Shown here: in pieces, positions 7,933 through 16,639 of the stretch
Layout: each line of letters begins with the position of its first letter
Position numbering within the stretch: position 1 is the stretch's first letter
Origin: JAFGVL01 sp031553685
GTDB lineage: Bacteria > Bacteroidota > Bacteroidia > Bacteroidales > Paludibacteraceae
DNA length: 64,000 nucleotides
Direction of reading: 5' to 3'
Assembly (NCBI GenBank): GCA_031553685.1
Contig: JAVBLE010000053.1
Location: 1-64,000, forward strand
Notes under the pieces: generated by a model
Seen by the model: only the letters and a program-made list of their open reading frames with translations
The model's database searches: none
Told to the model about the DNA's origin: nothing
Position numbers and translations under genes: made by a program

Positions 7933-8550
7933 TCATCTTTCATTTTTTTCTGTAATTAAATGTTTTAAATATTCATTGCCTTCCCATACTAAATAATAAA
8001 TTTTGCTTTGAACACTAAAAAAAACAGCAACTAGAACAAGGACAGTTAATAGAAGAAGAAGTGATAATCCACAATAATTTATATAAAAATTAATTCTAAA
8101 AAAACGCACAGTAAAACTATATAATAATGTTATGGGTAATATATTACGAATAAATGCAACTTGCGCCTCTAAAATAGGAATGTTATTAAGCATATTTTCT
8201 TTCATTAGCTTATAGTACGCTTCATAGTATTTTTGTATACTGTGTTTATCATGTTGAAATTTAGACTTTTTACTACATTTTTTATAGTCGTTATAGAATC
8301 TTTTAGCACTTTCTTCAAGGTCTTTTTCATTATTTCGTAAATTCATTCTATTGAACAAATATTCAACCGTTTTGTGGTAAACTAATCCCACTATATAACT
8401 AATAATAGACAACAATATAGCGTCATATATTTCATTGATTTCATTGATAGTATTTATATTAAACCATAAAGAAAATAATATTAACAATAGAAATCCTGGT
8501 ATTACCATTGATAAAAAATCGTACAGTGTCACTTTTGATGATAGATCCAT
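7933..8550 (-). CDS. Integral membrane protein, unknown function
   Basis: A protein of 205 residues with about four membrane segments: two near the N-terminus (VIPGFLLLILFSLWF and IYDAILLSIISYIVGLVY) and two near the C-terminus (NILPITLLYSFTVRFF, YCGLSLLLLLTVLVLVAVFF). A charged cytoplasmic stretch rich in Lys and Glu (about 70-120) separates them. I do not recognise the family. It follows the lipoprotein gene at 8577-9233 by 26 bp in the same direction, so the two likely form one operon. AT-rich codon use and the position between mnmG and apt suggest a later insertion. Confidence 0.75.
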   Translation of the reverse strand: MDLSSKVTLYDFLSMVIPGFLLLILFSLWFNINTINEINEIYDAILLSIISYIVGLVYHKTVEYLFNRMNLRNNEKDLEESAKRFYNDYKKCSKKSKFQHDKHSIQKYYEAYYKLMKENMLNNIPILEAQVAFIRNILPITLLYSFTVRFFRINFYINYCGLSLLLLLTVLVLVAVFFSVQSKIYYLVWEGNEYLKHLITEKNER

Positions 8551-8576
8551 TTTACATTCCTTAACTTAATACTAAA

Positions 8577-9233
8577 TCATTTGGTTGAAAATTTTTCAAC
8601 ATTATTGATATTTAATTCACCATTCTTATTTTTAATTAATCGAACTTGTTCCATTATTTTAAAATCTTGAATTTGCCATATTTGTGAACCATTGTCTAAC
8701 TGCTCAATAAAATTAGCTTTTAATTCAGGCATTTCCCATTTACAATCTTTACTATATAACATACATAAAGTTGTAATATATTTGTTTGCTTCTTCCTTGT
8801 TTTCCAATTTATACACATTGAATCCTAACAATTCTTCTGAAATTTGTTCGATTTGTTTTGCCTTATTTTTTATTCTATTTTTATTTTCCTCATTCAACAC
8901 ACTATTTTGACTTAAATTAATTTCCCCATTTTGATAATAATTTGTTAAGGTGTAGAATGAATAGCTACTAAGATCAAGGGTATATACATGTTTAATATCT
9001 GTATTGCCTTTCTCTCTTAAACGATTTAATACATCTTCTATATATTGAAAATAGTAATTAAGAGAATATCCTCTCTCTTTTGTACATTGTAATGCAATAA
9101 AATAGTTTTCACAGAATTGTATTTCTTGTTTACTTAGTTTTTTTGATTTTGGTTGACATGATGTAATCAATGGCAATGCCAAGAGTAAAAGACATTTACA
9201 AAAAAAGATTTTTTTATTTGTTAGATTTTTCAT
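8577..9233 (-). CDS. Putative lipoprotein, unknown function
   Basis: A protein of 218 residues. The N-terminus has a Lys-rich start, a hydrophobic stretch and a lipobox LITSC (Cys26), so it should be lipid-anchored and exported. The mature part is hydrophilic and Lys/Glu/Asn-rich with no motif I recognise; near the C-terminus WQIQDFKIMEQVRLIKNKNG may be a beta-hairpin. It is transcribed with the membrane protein downstream. A TACATTTG box at 9265-9272 on the same strand is its likely promoter. Confidence 0.7.
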   Translation of the reverse strand: MKNLTNKKIFFCKCLLLLALPLITSCQPKSKKLSKQEIQFCENYFIALQCTKERGYSLNYYFQYIEDVLNRLREKGNTDIKHVYTLDLSSYSFYTLTNYYQNGEINLSQNSVLNEENKNRIKNKAKQIEQISEELLGFNVYKLENKEEANKYITTLCMLYSKDCKWEMPELKANFIEQLDNGSQIWQIQDFKIMEQVRLIKNKNGELNINNVEKFSTK

Positions 9234-9264
9234 ATTTGTTAGATTTTGAAATGCTTTGACAAAA

Positions 9265-9272
9265 CAAATGTA
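9265..9272 (-). promoter_or_regulatory. TAnnTTTG promoter of the lipoprotein operon
   Basis: The reverse strand reads TACATTTG about 32 nt before the start codon at 9233. Confidence 0.5.
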
Positions 9273-9365
9273 AAAATAAATTTTGGTGTAACCAAACGCT
9301 CATCGAGGGTAACCAAAAGGCAAAGAAATTATTTATCTTTGTATGTTTGTTTCTTTGAATGAAAT

Positions 9366-9381
9366 AGTTCCACATGAAACA
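9366..9381. promoter_or_regulatory. parS-like site 2
   Basis: AGTTCCACATGAAACA, a slightly degenerate copy of the parS-like 16-mer seen at 10140 and 10215. It lies in the gap between two divergent lipoprotein genes. Confidence 0.5.
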
Positions 9382-9454
9382 TTGAGATGAAAACTAAACA
9401 CAAAATGTTTTCAGCCAAAACTTGTTGCTTTTGACAAGTTTTGGAAGTTTATGA

Positions 9455-9462
9455 TATATTTG
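9455..9462 (+). promoter_or_regulatory. TAnnTTTG promoter with -33 box
   Basis: TATATTTG with an upstream TTTG at 9430-9433, spacing 21 nt, which fits the -33/-7 arrangement of Bacteroidetes promoters. It precedes the lipoprotein gene at 9521. A second match (TATCTTTG) lies at 9334-9341. Confidence 0.5.
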
Positions 9463-9520
9463 TTTCAAAAACTTGTATAAAGAGAGAACCATTTAAATAT
9501 AGAAATATTTCAAAACAAAC

Positions 9521-10138
9521 ATGAAAACAAAATTATTATTCATAATTGGATTATTCGTTTTGGTTGCATGCAGCGGAAACAGAATCGAAAGCAATGTACA
9601 AGATTCAACACAAACACTTGATTCAGTTGCCGAAAACACAATCGTTCAGAAACAAGAAACCGCCAATCAATCGGAAGAAAAGCAAATAGAAATACAGCAA
9701 AATTGTGATGGAACTGCCAATGATATTTTGCTATTAAAATCAAACACAGAATTATTCAATTCTTTCTTTGAAGAAATTAAGAAATGGAAAAAAGAAAATG
9801 ATGCAAATGATTTGGATAATGATGGGATTTTTACAGGAATAACAAAACCACTACTAAAAGATTTTTTAAGCAATATTGATATAGAAAAACTAAAAACTGA
9901 AGAAAGTTTTGAAAAAGAATATGAATTCAACATCATGCCAAAAGCATATAGAAACAAAGAAAAATGTCCTGATGGTATTCGATTATATTATTACAAAGAA
10001 AGTTGCAGATTCAGATTGTGTGTAGATAACAGTTATTATGTAAAAGAAGCTGATTTATGCACTGAAGGAAGCATCATTTATTCTTTCAAAATAAAACACA
10101 ATAGAATTATTGATTTAGAAATTACTGCTGCAGGATAA
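9521..10138 (+). CDS. Putative lipoprotein, unknown function
   Basis: A protein of 205 residues with a lipoprotein signal (MKTKLLFIIGLFVLVACSGN, Cys17). After a Ser/Gln/Glu-rich linker the mature part is acidic; DANDLDNDGIFTGITK near residue 90 resembles a Ca-binding-like Asp-rich loop but is not a full EF-hand. Four Cys in the C-terminal half (KCPDG, ESCRFRLC, DLC) may form disulfides. Family not recognised. The stop codon lies 2 nt before parS-like site 3. Confidence 0.7.
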   Translation: MKTKLLFIIGLFVLVACSGNRIESNVQDSTQTLDSVAENTIVQKQETANQSEEKQIEIQQNCDGTANDILLLKSNTELFNSFFEEIKKWKKENDANDLDNDGIFTGITKPLLKDFLSNIDIEKLKTEESFEKEYEFNIMPKAYRNKEKCPDGIRLYYYKESCRFRLCVDNSYYVKEADLCTEGSIIYSFKIKHNRIIDLEITAAG

Positions 10139-10139
10139 A

Positions 10140-10155
10140 TGTTCCACATGGAACA
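10140..10155. promoter_or_regulatory. parS-like site 3
   Basis: TGTTCCACATGGAACA, one mismatch from the parS variant TGTTCCACGTGGAACA known from other bacteria. It lies 75 bp from an identical copy at 10215. Confidence 0.7.
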
Positions 10156-10214
10156 CTAAGAAATTCTCAAAAAAATTCAACCCTTCGGGTTAAGCAAAAA
10201 AGAAAAATAACAAT

Positions 10215-10230
10215 TGTTCCACATGGAACA
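10215..10230. promoter_or_regulatory. parS-like site 4
   Basis: TGTTCCACATGGAACA, identical to site 3. It lies 13 nt before the apt start codon, inside what would otherwise be an N-terminal extension of that gene. Confidence 0.7.
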
Positions 10231-10243
10231 TAAAATAAAATTT

Positions 10244-10768
10244 ATGACAATAGAAGATGTAAAAAAAGAAATCCGAGACATTCCGGATTTTCCGAGCAAA
10301 GGAATTGTGTTTAAAGACCTAACAACCGTTTTCAAAAATCCGGCATGTATGCGGTTTTTGTCCGACTCGTTGTACGATCAATACAAAGATTGTGGGATAA
10401 CGAAAGTGATCGGGATCGAATCGCGCGGGTTTATTCTCGGTTCGATTATTGCCGAAAAGTTGAACGCCGGCTTTATCCCTGTGCGCAAAAAAGGAAAACT
10501 TCCAGCAGACAGTTTCGAAATTGAATACCAATTGGAATACGGTTCGGCAATTATCGAAATCCACAAAGATGCTTTGGAGGCAAACGATGTGGTTCTTATC
10601 CACGATGATCTTTTGGCAACCGGCGGAACACTGAACGCATCTATCGGGTTGGCAAAAATGATTGGAGTGAAAAAAATATTCGTCAACACAATTGTCGAGC
10701 TCGATTTCTTGAAAGGACGCCAACACATTGACGATGATATTGAATTGAGTACCCTTATTCATTTCTAA
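10244..10768 (+). CDS. apt: Adenine phosphoribosyltransferase
   Basis: A protein of 174 residues that makes AMP from adenine and PRPP in purine salvage. Family marks: the N-terminal IRDIPDFPSKGIVFKDLTT, the ESRGFILG segment, and the PRPP-binding loop VVLIHDDLLATGGTL. The frame is open to 10214 through a TTG codon, but that extension would be made of the parS-like palindrome, so the ATG at 10244 (MTIEDVKKEIRD) is chosen. uvrC follows after 8 nt, so the two are co-transcribed. Confidence 0.95.
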   Translation: MTIEDVKKEIRDIPDFPSKGIVFKDLTTVFKNPACMRFLSDSLYDQYKDCGITKVIGIESRGFILGSIIAEKLNAGFIPVRKKGKLPADSFEIEYQLEYGSAIIEIHKDALEANDVVLIHDDLLATGGTLNASIGLAKMIGVKKIFVNTIVELDFLKGRQHIDDDIELSTLIHF

Positions 10769-10776
10769 AAACCGGC

Positions 10777-12618
10777 ATGACCGAAATTTCGGAACATATA
10801 AAGAATATCCTCAATCACCTGCCCGACAGTCCGGGCGTGTACCAATATTTCAACAAGGAAGGGGCGATTATCTATGTGGGCAAGGCGAAAAATCTGAGTA
10901 AACGGGTTTCGTCGTATTTCTACAAAGATCATAGCGATTCGCCCAAAACGCGCGTGCTGGTAAAACGGATTGAAGACATCAAATATATTGTTGTAAATAG
11001 TGAAGAAGATGCGCTGTTGCTGGAAAACAATTTGATAAAAGAGCATCAACCTCGTTACAATGTATTGCTCAAAGATGACAAAACTTATCCGCACCTTTGC
11101 ATAAAAAATGAACCTTTCCCAAGGATTTTAAAAACACGCCATGTGATAAAAGACGGTTCGGAATATTTTGGACCGTATAGTTCGGTGCCGGTTTTGAACA
11201 CTTTTTTAGAGCTTATCCACAAAACCTTCCAACTTCGCACCTGCAACTACGCACTTACGGACGAAAATATCGAGCGGAAAAAATTCAAAGTTTGCCTGCA
11301 ATATCATATAAAAAGATGTGAAGGTCCGTGTGAAGGTTTGCAAACAAGCGAAGATTACCGGAAAACAATCAACGAAATTCGCGAAATGGCAAAGGGAAAT
11401 ATACAGGCTCTTTGCCATAATTTATGGAATGAAATGATTGCGTTTTCGAACGAACGGAAATATGAAGAAGCGCAAAAGGTAAAGGAAAAATATGAAATGA
11501 TTGAGCGATACAGGTCGAGATCAATCATCGTAAGCCAGACTTTGAACAATATTGATGTATTTTCGTACGACGAACAGGAGAATTCGGCTTATATCAACAT
11601 ACTGCATGTTGTAAACGGCTGTGTAGTACAGGGGTTAACTATCGAATACCGGAAACGGCTTGACGAATCGAGGAGAGAATTGCTCGGATTTGCCATTTTC
11701 GAACTGCGCGAACGCCTTCAGAGCAAAGCAAAAGAAATGATTGTCCCCTTTTTGCCCGATTTAAAATTGAATGGGGTAACTTTTACCATTCCAAAACTGG
11801 GCGATAAGAAAAAATTGCTCGATTTGTCGAAACAAAATGTGCAGCAATACAAATTTGATAAATTAAAACAAACCGAAAAACTAAACATTGACCAACGGGC
11901 TACCCGCATCCTGTCGGCATTACAAAATAAATTGAAACTGGAAAAACTGCCGATGCACATCGAATGTTTCGACAACTCAAATATACAAGGATCGGATGCT
12001 GTGGCAGCTTGTGTGGTTTACAAAAAAGCCAAACCGGCCACGCGAGAATACCGGCATTACAACATAAAAACAGTAATAGGTCCCGACGACTATGCGTCGA
12101 TGAAAGAAGTGGTGTCGCGCCGGTACACGCGCCTGCTCGAAGAAGCCTCTCCCCTACCCGACTTGATTATTGCCGATGGCGGCGCAGGCCAGATGGAAAT
12201 GATCCGGCAAGCATTGGAAGAACTTGATCTGAAAATTCCGATTGCCGGACTTGCCAAAAATAAGCAACATAGAACAAACGAACTGCTTTTCGGATTTCCA
12301 CCAAAAGCTATCGGAATGAAAGCGACCGACGAACTTTACAAATTTTTAGCCCGCATGCAAGATGAAGTTCATCGCGTGGCAATTACTTTCCACAAGCTCA
12401 AAAGAAGCAAAGGGCAAATAACTTCTGAACTCGACACGGTGAAGGGAATCGGTACAAAAACAAAACAAGAACTGCTTACGCACTTTAAAAGTGTAGAACG
12501 AATTAAAAAAGCACCTGAAAATGAACTCGCAAAAGTGGTTGGAAATAAAAGAGCTTCAATAATTTATGCCCATTTCAACGGAGATTTAAGTGCTTCAGAA
12601 TTGCTCAAAAAATTTTAG
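10777..12618 (+). CDS. uvrC: Excinuclease ABC subunit C
   Basis: Full-length protein of 613 residues, the nuclease that makes both incisions in nucleotide excision repair. Domains in order: GIY-YIG nuclease (about 15-95, with SPGVYQYF and IIYVGKAKNL), UVR domain for UvrB contact (about 205-240), RNase H-like endonuclease (from about 370, with IECFDNSNIQGSDAVAACVV) and a C-terminal double helix-hairpin-helix (VKGIGTKTKQELLTHF). It starts 8 nt after apt; a promoter for the next gene follows in the downstream gap. Confidence 0.97.
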   Translation: MTEISEHIKNILNHLPDSPGVYQYFNKEGAIIYVGKAKNLSKRVSSYFYKDHSDSPKTRVLVKRIEDIKYIVVNSEEDALLLENNLIKEHQPRYNVLLKDDKTYPHLCIKNEPFPRILKTRHVIKDGSEYFGPYSSVPVLNTFLELIHKTFQLRTCNYALTDENIERKKFKVCLQYHIKRCEGPCEGLQTSEDYRKTINEIREMAKGNIQALCHNLWNEMIAFSNERKYEEAQKVKEKYEMIERYRSRSIIVSQTLNNIDVFSYDEQENSAYINILHVVNGCVVQGLTIEYRKRLDESRRELLGFAIFELRERLQSKAKEMIVPFLPDLKLNGVTFTIPKLGDKKKLLDLSKQNVQQYKFDKLKQTEKLNIDQRATRILSALQNKLKLEKLPMHIECFDNSNIQGSDAVAACVVYKKAKPATREYRHYNIKTVIGPDDYASMKEVVSRRYTRLLEEASPLPDLIIADGGAGQMEMIRQALEELDLKIPIAGLAKNKQHRTNELLFGFPPKAIGMKATDELYKFLARMQDEVHRVAITFHKLKRSKGQITSELDTVKGIGTKTKQELLTHFKSVERIKKAPENELAKVVGNKRASIIYAHFNGDLSASELLKKF

Positions 12619-12698
12619 TCGTGCCATAGGCTTCAAATTTTCAATTCTGAGCAAGCAAAACATATTGTTTTAAAATAAATTTTCGACTAAAAATTTTT

Positions 12699-12706
12699 TA
12701 TCTTTG
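12699..12706 (+). promoter_or_regulatory. TAnnTTTG promoter of the nitroreductase gene
   Basis: TATCTTTG, a perfect -7 box, 27 nt before the ATG at 12734. It supports that start over the upstream alternative TTG at 12704, which lies within the box. Confidence 0.6.
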
Positions 12707-12733
12707 CTAAAACAAAATCTAAAAGCAAAATTT

Positions 12734-13333
12734 ATGCGAACATTTTTAGAAGCATTAGCAAATCGACGAAGTTGTTATTCGATAACCAACACCTCACCTG
12801 TTTCGAATGAAGAGATTGAAGAAATCCTCGAAAATGTACTGAAAAATGTTCCTTCCGCATTCAACTCGCAAACAACACGAATTGTTCTCTTACTTGGCGA
12901 AAATCACACCAAACTTTGGGAAATAGTAAAATCGACCCTAAAGAAACTGGTGCCCGAAAAAGATTTTTCCCATACAGAAAACAAAATCAACAACTCGTTT
13001 GCCTGCGGATATGGAACAGTTTTATTTTTCGAAGATAAATCGGTGGTGAAAAATCTGCAAAAAGCATTTCCAACTTATGCCGAAAAATTTCCGGTTTGGT
13101 CGCAACACACAGCAGCCATGCATCAGTTAAGTGTGTGGACAATGCTCGAAGATGCCGGACTGGGCGCCTCACTTCAACACTATAATCCAATAATCGATAA
13201 CGAGGTAAAGCACTGCTGGAACTTGAATTTGAACTGGGAATTGACGGCTCAAATGCCTTTCGGAACACCCATATCTCGTCCGGGCGAAAAAGAATTTAAG
13301 CCGATGAATGAACGGTTTTTTGTTTTCAAATAG
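12734..13333 (+). CDS. Nitroreductase family protein
   Basis: A protein of 199 residues of the FMN-dependent nitroreductase family, closest in feel to the Frm2/YdfN/HBN1 group. Seen: the N-terminal LEALANRRSCYSIT with the FMN-contacting Arg-Arg-Ser, FNSQTTRIVLLLG, the segment WSQHTAAMHQLSVWTMLEDAGLGASLQHYNP typical for the dimer/flavin site, and the C-terminal MPFGTP. It would reduce nitro compounds or quinone-like substrates using NAD(P)H; the physiological substrate is unknown. A MazG-like gene follows 39 bp later. Confidence 0.88.
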   Translation: MRTFLEALANRRSCYSITNTSPVSNEEIEEILENVLKNVPSAFNSQTTRIVLLLGENHTKLWEIVKSTLKKLVPEKDFSHTENKINNSFACGYGTVLFFEDKSVVKNLQKAFPTYAEKFPVWSQHTAAMHQLSVWTMLEDAGLGASLQHYNPIIDNEVKHCWNLNLNWELTAQMPFGTPISRPGEKEFKPMNERFFVFK

Positions 13334-13372
13334 GCTACCGCCGCATTTCATCCAAAAACATTAGAAGCTAAT

Positions 13373-13702
13373 ATGACCATACAAGAAGCTCAAAACCAAG
13401 TAGATGATTGGATAAAACAATACGGTGTGCGTTATTTTTCGGAACTGACAAATATGGCCTTACTCACAGAAGAAGTGGGTGAAGTAGCTCGTATCATTGC
13501 CCGAAAATATGGCGAACAAACGCCGAAAAAAACTGAAAAAGAACCGGATTTAGCCGATGAAATGGCGGATGTTTTGTTTGTACTCATCTGTCTTGCCAAT
13601 CAAACCGGGATCAATTTGACAGATGCTTTCGAAAAAAATATTCAAAAAAAAATAACCAGAGATAAAGATAGACATGTAAATAATTCAAAATTAATGTGTT
13701 AG
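13373..13702 (+). CDS. MazG-like nucleotide pyrophosphohydrolase
   Basis: A protein of 109 residues with the MazG/all-alpha NTP pyrophosphatase metal site: EEVGEVARIIARKYGEQ (about 31-47) and DLADEMADVLFVLICLANQ (about 60-78). It hydrolyses nucleoside triphosphates to monophosphates and is thought to clear damaged nucleotides. In related Bacteroidales a gene of this type lies in the same neighbourhood as uvrC and deoC. The stop codon is 2 nt before the deoC ATG, so they are coupled. Confidence 0.9.
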   Translation: MTIQEAQNQVDDWIKQYGVRYFSELTNMALLTEEVGEVARIIARKYGEQTPKKTEKEPDLADEMADVLFVLICLANQTGINLTDAFEKNIQKKITRDKDRHVNNSKLMC

Positions 13703-13704
13703 AA

Positions 13705-14580
13705 ATGGAAACTGTAGAAAAACTTTTTAAAAAATATCCGTTTAAGCTCAGCGATGCGGAAATTACATACGATTTGGGCAAATTGAAAGAAGAAGCCAAA
13801 TCGAATATGAATAAAGATGTTTATAAACAATGCTTTAGCTGTATTGATTTGACTTCGCTCAATCATACCGACACAGTGGAAGGCATTGAAAAAATGATGA
13901 GCCGGGTAAACAAATTCCCGCAGTACTTTCCCGAAATGCCACAGGTTGGAGCTGTTTGCATATATCCAAGCATGGTAGAAACCGCCCAAAAAACACTGAC
14001 CCAAAAGATAGGAATTGCCGCAGTATCCGCAGGATTTCCATCGTCGCAAACATTTTTGGAAGTAAAAATTGCCGAAACAGCTATGTGTGTGCTCGAAGGC
14101 GCAAGCGAAATTGACATTGTAATTTCGGTCGGAAAATTCCTTTCGGGCGATTATGAAGCTGTTGCCGAAGAAATTAGCGAAATAAAATCGGCTTGCCGCA
14201 ACTCACACCTGAAAGTAATACTCGAAAGTGGAAGCTTGAAGACGGCTGAAAATATTTACAAAGCCTCTATCCTGTCCATGGATGCCGGTGGCGATTTTAT
14301 CAAAACTTCGACCGGAAAAACCGAACCTGCCGCCACACCCGAAGCTGCTTATGTAATGTGCAAAGCCATTTATGATTATTATCAGATGACAGGCAAAAAA
14401 ATCGGCTTCAAGCCAGCCGGCGGAATTGTTACTGTGGAAGAGGCGGTACTTTATTATACCATTGTAAAAGAAGTGCTTGGCGACGAATGGCTCACCAATG
14501 AATTGTTCCGCATTGGCGCCAGCCGGTTGGCAAATAATTTGCTGACAGCTATTTATGATAAGGAAACGAAATATTTTTAA
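13705..14580 (+). CDS. deoC: Deoxyribose-phosphate aldolase
   Basis: A protein of 291 residues that cleaves 2-deoxyribose 5-phosphate to acetaldehyde and glyceraldehyde 3-phosphate in deoxynucleoside breakdown. The Schiff-base lysine lies in GGDFIKTSTGK, and EIDIVISVGKFLSGDY and FKPAGGIVTVEEA form the other conserved phosphate and active-site parts. The ATG at 13705 is preferred over a GTG at 13696 that overlaps the preceding stop codon. It is the last gene of the housekeeping run before the restriction-modification insertion. Confidence 0.95.
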   Translation: METVEKLFKKYPFKLSDAEITYDLGKLKEEAKSNMNKDVYKQCFSCIDLTSLNHTDTVEGIEKMMSRVNKFPQYFPEMPQVGAVCIYPSMVETAQKTLTQKIGIAAVSAGFPSSQTFLEVKIAETAMCVLEGASEIDIVISVGKFLSGDYEAVAEEISEIKSACRNSHLKVILESGSLKTAENIYKASILSMDAGGDFIKTSTGKTEPAATPEAAYVMCKAIYDYYQMTGKKIGFKPAGGIVTVEEAVLYYTIVKEVLGDEWLTNELFRIGASRLANNLLTAIYDKETKYF

Positions 14581-14620
14581 TCAAAATATATTTTAATACA
14601 CATAGAATTTTTCACCCAAA

Positions 14621-15823
14621 ATGGAGACTTTTGTATCTGAACCTATAGAAACTTATAGTCAAGTAGATCTTGGCTTAACCAACTATGTGCATACAAAAAA
14701 ACTCTCGCCGATCTTAAAATGGGCTGGTGGAAAGGAACAAGAATTAAAATACATACTTCCAAATTTGCCTCCTACAAAATTTACCGATTACTACGAACCT
14801 TTTGTGGGAGGCGGATCTGTTTATACGGCAATACAAGCAAATAAATATTACATTAATGATAAATCTGACGAATTAATTACATTATATCGTAGTTTTACAA
14901 ACAGCGACAGGCAATTATTTTTTGAAGCTCTTGATGAAATAATCCATAATTGGGATTTATTGACTATTGTAATTCAAAAAAATTCGGATTTCTTTGTCTC
15001 GACCTATAAAAATTATTCGACAGACAAAATTGATGATAACAAACTGAAAGATATTCTGTTCGAGTTTATTTTGACTCATTCAGAACAATTTAATGGAATG
15101 TTTTCAAGTATTTTCAATTTCAACATTGAAAACTTTATTAAAGAAATCAAAATTAACCTCATTCGTAAAATAAAACGAATGAAAGAACTGGAAAAGCAAA
15201 AAGCATTGTTACCGGATAATGATATTACAGATAATATCGAAACTGCCTTAAAAAGTGCTTTTTATATGCATTTTAGACATATTTATAACAATACGAAAAA
15301 GTATAAAATCAATAACGCCTTCAAGTCAGCCGTTTTTTTGTTTATCCGCAATTTTGCATATAGTGGAATGTTTCGCTATAATACGAAAGGGGAATTTAAT
15401 GTCCCGTATGGCGGCATAGCTTACAACAGAAAAAATTTTCAGAAAAAAGTAGATTATTTGAAAACAAAAGAACTAAAATTTTTACTTGACAATACTATAA
15501 TTGAAAACGAAGATTTTGAGGTTTTTTTTGAAAAACATTCACCTCAAAAAAATGATTTTATTTTCCTCGATCCGCCTTACGACAGTGAATTCAGTACTTA
15601 TGCAAAAAATGAATTTACAAGAAAAGACCAGGAAAGATTAGCAAATTATTTAATAAAAAAATGCAAAGCCAAGTGGATGATGATTATTAAAAATACTGAT
15701 TTCATCTTTGATTTATATAATAATAAGGGTTTAAACATTCAATCTTTCGAAAAAACTTACCTCGTTAGTTTCATGAATCGTAATGATAAGAATGTTGAAC
15801 ACTTACTAATAACAAATTACTAA
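14621..15823 (+). CDS. D12-class DNA adenine methyltransferase
   Basis: A protein of 400 residues, longer than Dam-type enzymes. It has the D12 (alpha) class order: SPILKWAGGKEQEL (AdoMet-proximal motif X, about 30-43), YYEPFVGGGSVYTA (motif I, about 58-71) and FLDPPYDSEF (motif IV, about 314-323), the catalytic DPPY for N6-adenine methylation. The recognition site cannot be read from the sequence. A partner endonuclease gene starts 2 nt after the stop. AT-rich codon use relative to deoC and nadA suggests that the pair was acquired. Confidence 0.92.
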   Translation: METFVSEPIETYSQVDLGLTNYVHTKKLSPILKWAGGKEQELKYILPNLPPTKFTDYYEPFVGGGSVYTAIQANKYYINDKSDELITLYRSFTNSDRQLFFEALDEIIHNWDLLTIVIQKNSDFFVSTYKNYSTDKIDDNKLKDILFEFILTHSEQFNGMFSSIFNFNIENFIKEIKINLIRKIKRMKELEKQKALLPDNDITDNIETALKSAFYMHFRHIYNNTKKYKINNAFKSAVFLFIRNFAYSGMFRYNTKGEFNVPYGGIAYNRKNFQKKVDYLKTKELKFLLDNTIIENEDFEVFFEKHSPQKNDFIFLDPPYDSEFSTYAKNEFTRKDQERLANYLIKKCKAKWMMIIKNTDFIFDLYNNKGLNIQSFEKTYLVSFMNRNDKNVEHLLITNY

Positions 15824-15825
15824 AC

Positions 15826-16608
15826 ATGGATAAACGAATTACTGAAACAGAGCTAATCTTGCCTTCTTTGTATTTAATGAGTTTAAACGAAGGACACATT
15901 ACCACCAGCGAACTCATACAAAAATTAAGAGATATAATGAAGCCTTCCGGAGAAGATTTACAAATTCTATCAGGTAGAGGAGATGACAAGTTTTCGCAAA
16001 AAGTAAGAAATTTAAAAGCACACAATACATTCGAAAGATTTGGATATGCACAATATGATAAAGAAAAAGCAAGAAATAGTTATGTAGAAATTACTACTGA
16101 AGGAAAGCAACATTTGGAAACAAACAAAGACATTTTACAATATTTACTCGTCAACGATTTTGATTACACAGATTTGACAGAAAATCTGCGAAAAATAGAA
16201 GCCAACGAAAACAAGAAAAAAATTGAGGTTTTTGATGAAAACATAATTATTCAAGAAGGTACAAAAAAGGTCGCAGAAGTTTCTACTTATGAGAGATCTT
16301 CTTTACTGCGCAATTATGCTATTAAATATTTTACCAAAAATGATAAAATAAATTGTCAATGCTGTTCTTTCAATTTTTCAGATTTTTATGGAGAAGCTTT
16401 TGGAAAGGGTTTTATAGAAATTCATCACACAAAACCGATTTTCAAATATGAAAATGACGATATGGAAAATACTCTCAAACAAGCTGTTACAAATTTAATA
16501 CCCGTTTGTTCCAATTGTCATAGAATGATACACAGAAATTGGAACAAACCGGTTGAAATACAAATTCTAATAGACAATATAAATTCAAATGGAGTATTTA
16601 AAAGATAA
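15826..16608 (+). CDS. HNH restriction endonuclease
   Basis: A protein of 260 residues. The first 100 residues resemble a winged-helix recognition domain (LPSLYLMSLNEGHITTSELIQKLRD, then VRNLKAHNTFERFGY), as in Mrr-N-like restriction enzymes. The C-terminus is an HNH nuclease: a CQCC/CSNC zinc frame, the IEIHHTKPIF first catalytic strand with His-His, N in LIPVCSNCHRMIHR and the last His. Coupled tightly to the D12 methyltransferase, it is most likely the restriction half of a type II system. A terminator follows immediately. Confidence 0.88.
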   Translation: MDKRITETELILPSLYLMSLNEGHITTSELIQKLRDIMKPSGEDLQILSGRGDDKFSQKVRNLKAHNTFERFGYAQYDKEKARNSYVEITTEGKQHLETNKDILQYLLVNDFDYTDLTENLRKIEANENKKKIEVFDENIIIQEGTKKVAEVSTYERSSLLRNYAIKYFTKNDKINCQCCSFNFSDFYGEAFGKGFIEIHHTKPIFKYENDDMENTLKQAVTNLIPVCSNCHRMIHRNWNKPVEIQILIDNINSNGVFKR

Positions 16609-16609
16609 T

Positions 16610-16637
16610 ACCGTGAAACAAAATTCACGGTTTTTTG
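16610..16637 (+). terminator. Intrinsic terminator of the R-M operon
   Basis: Stem ACCGTGAA/TTCACGGT with a short A-rich loop and a run of T right after the endonuclease gene. Confidence 0.8.
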
Positions 16638-16639
16638 TT

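Noticed and set aside
10214..10243. TTG start giving apt ten more residues
   Set aside because: The extension is encoded by the parS-like palindrome; the ATG at 10244 fits the family.
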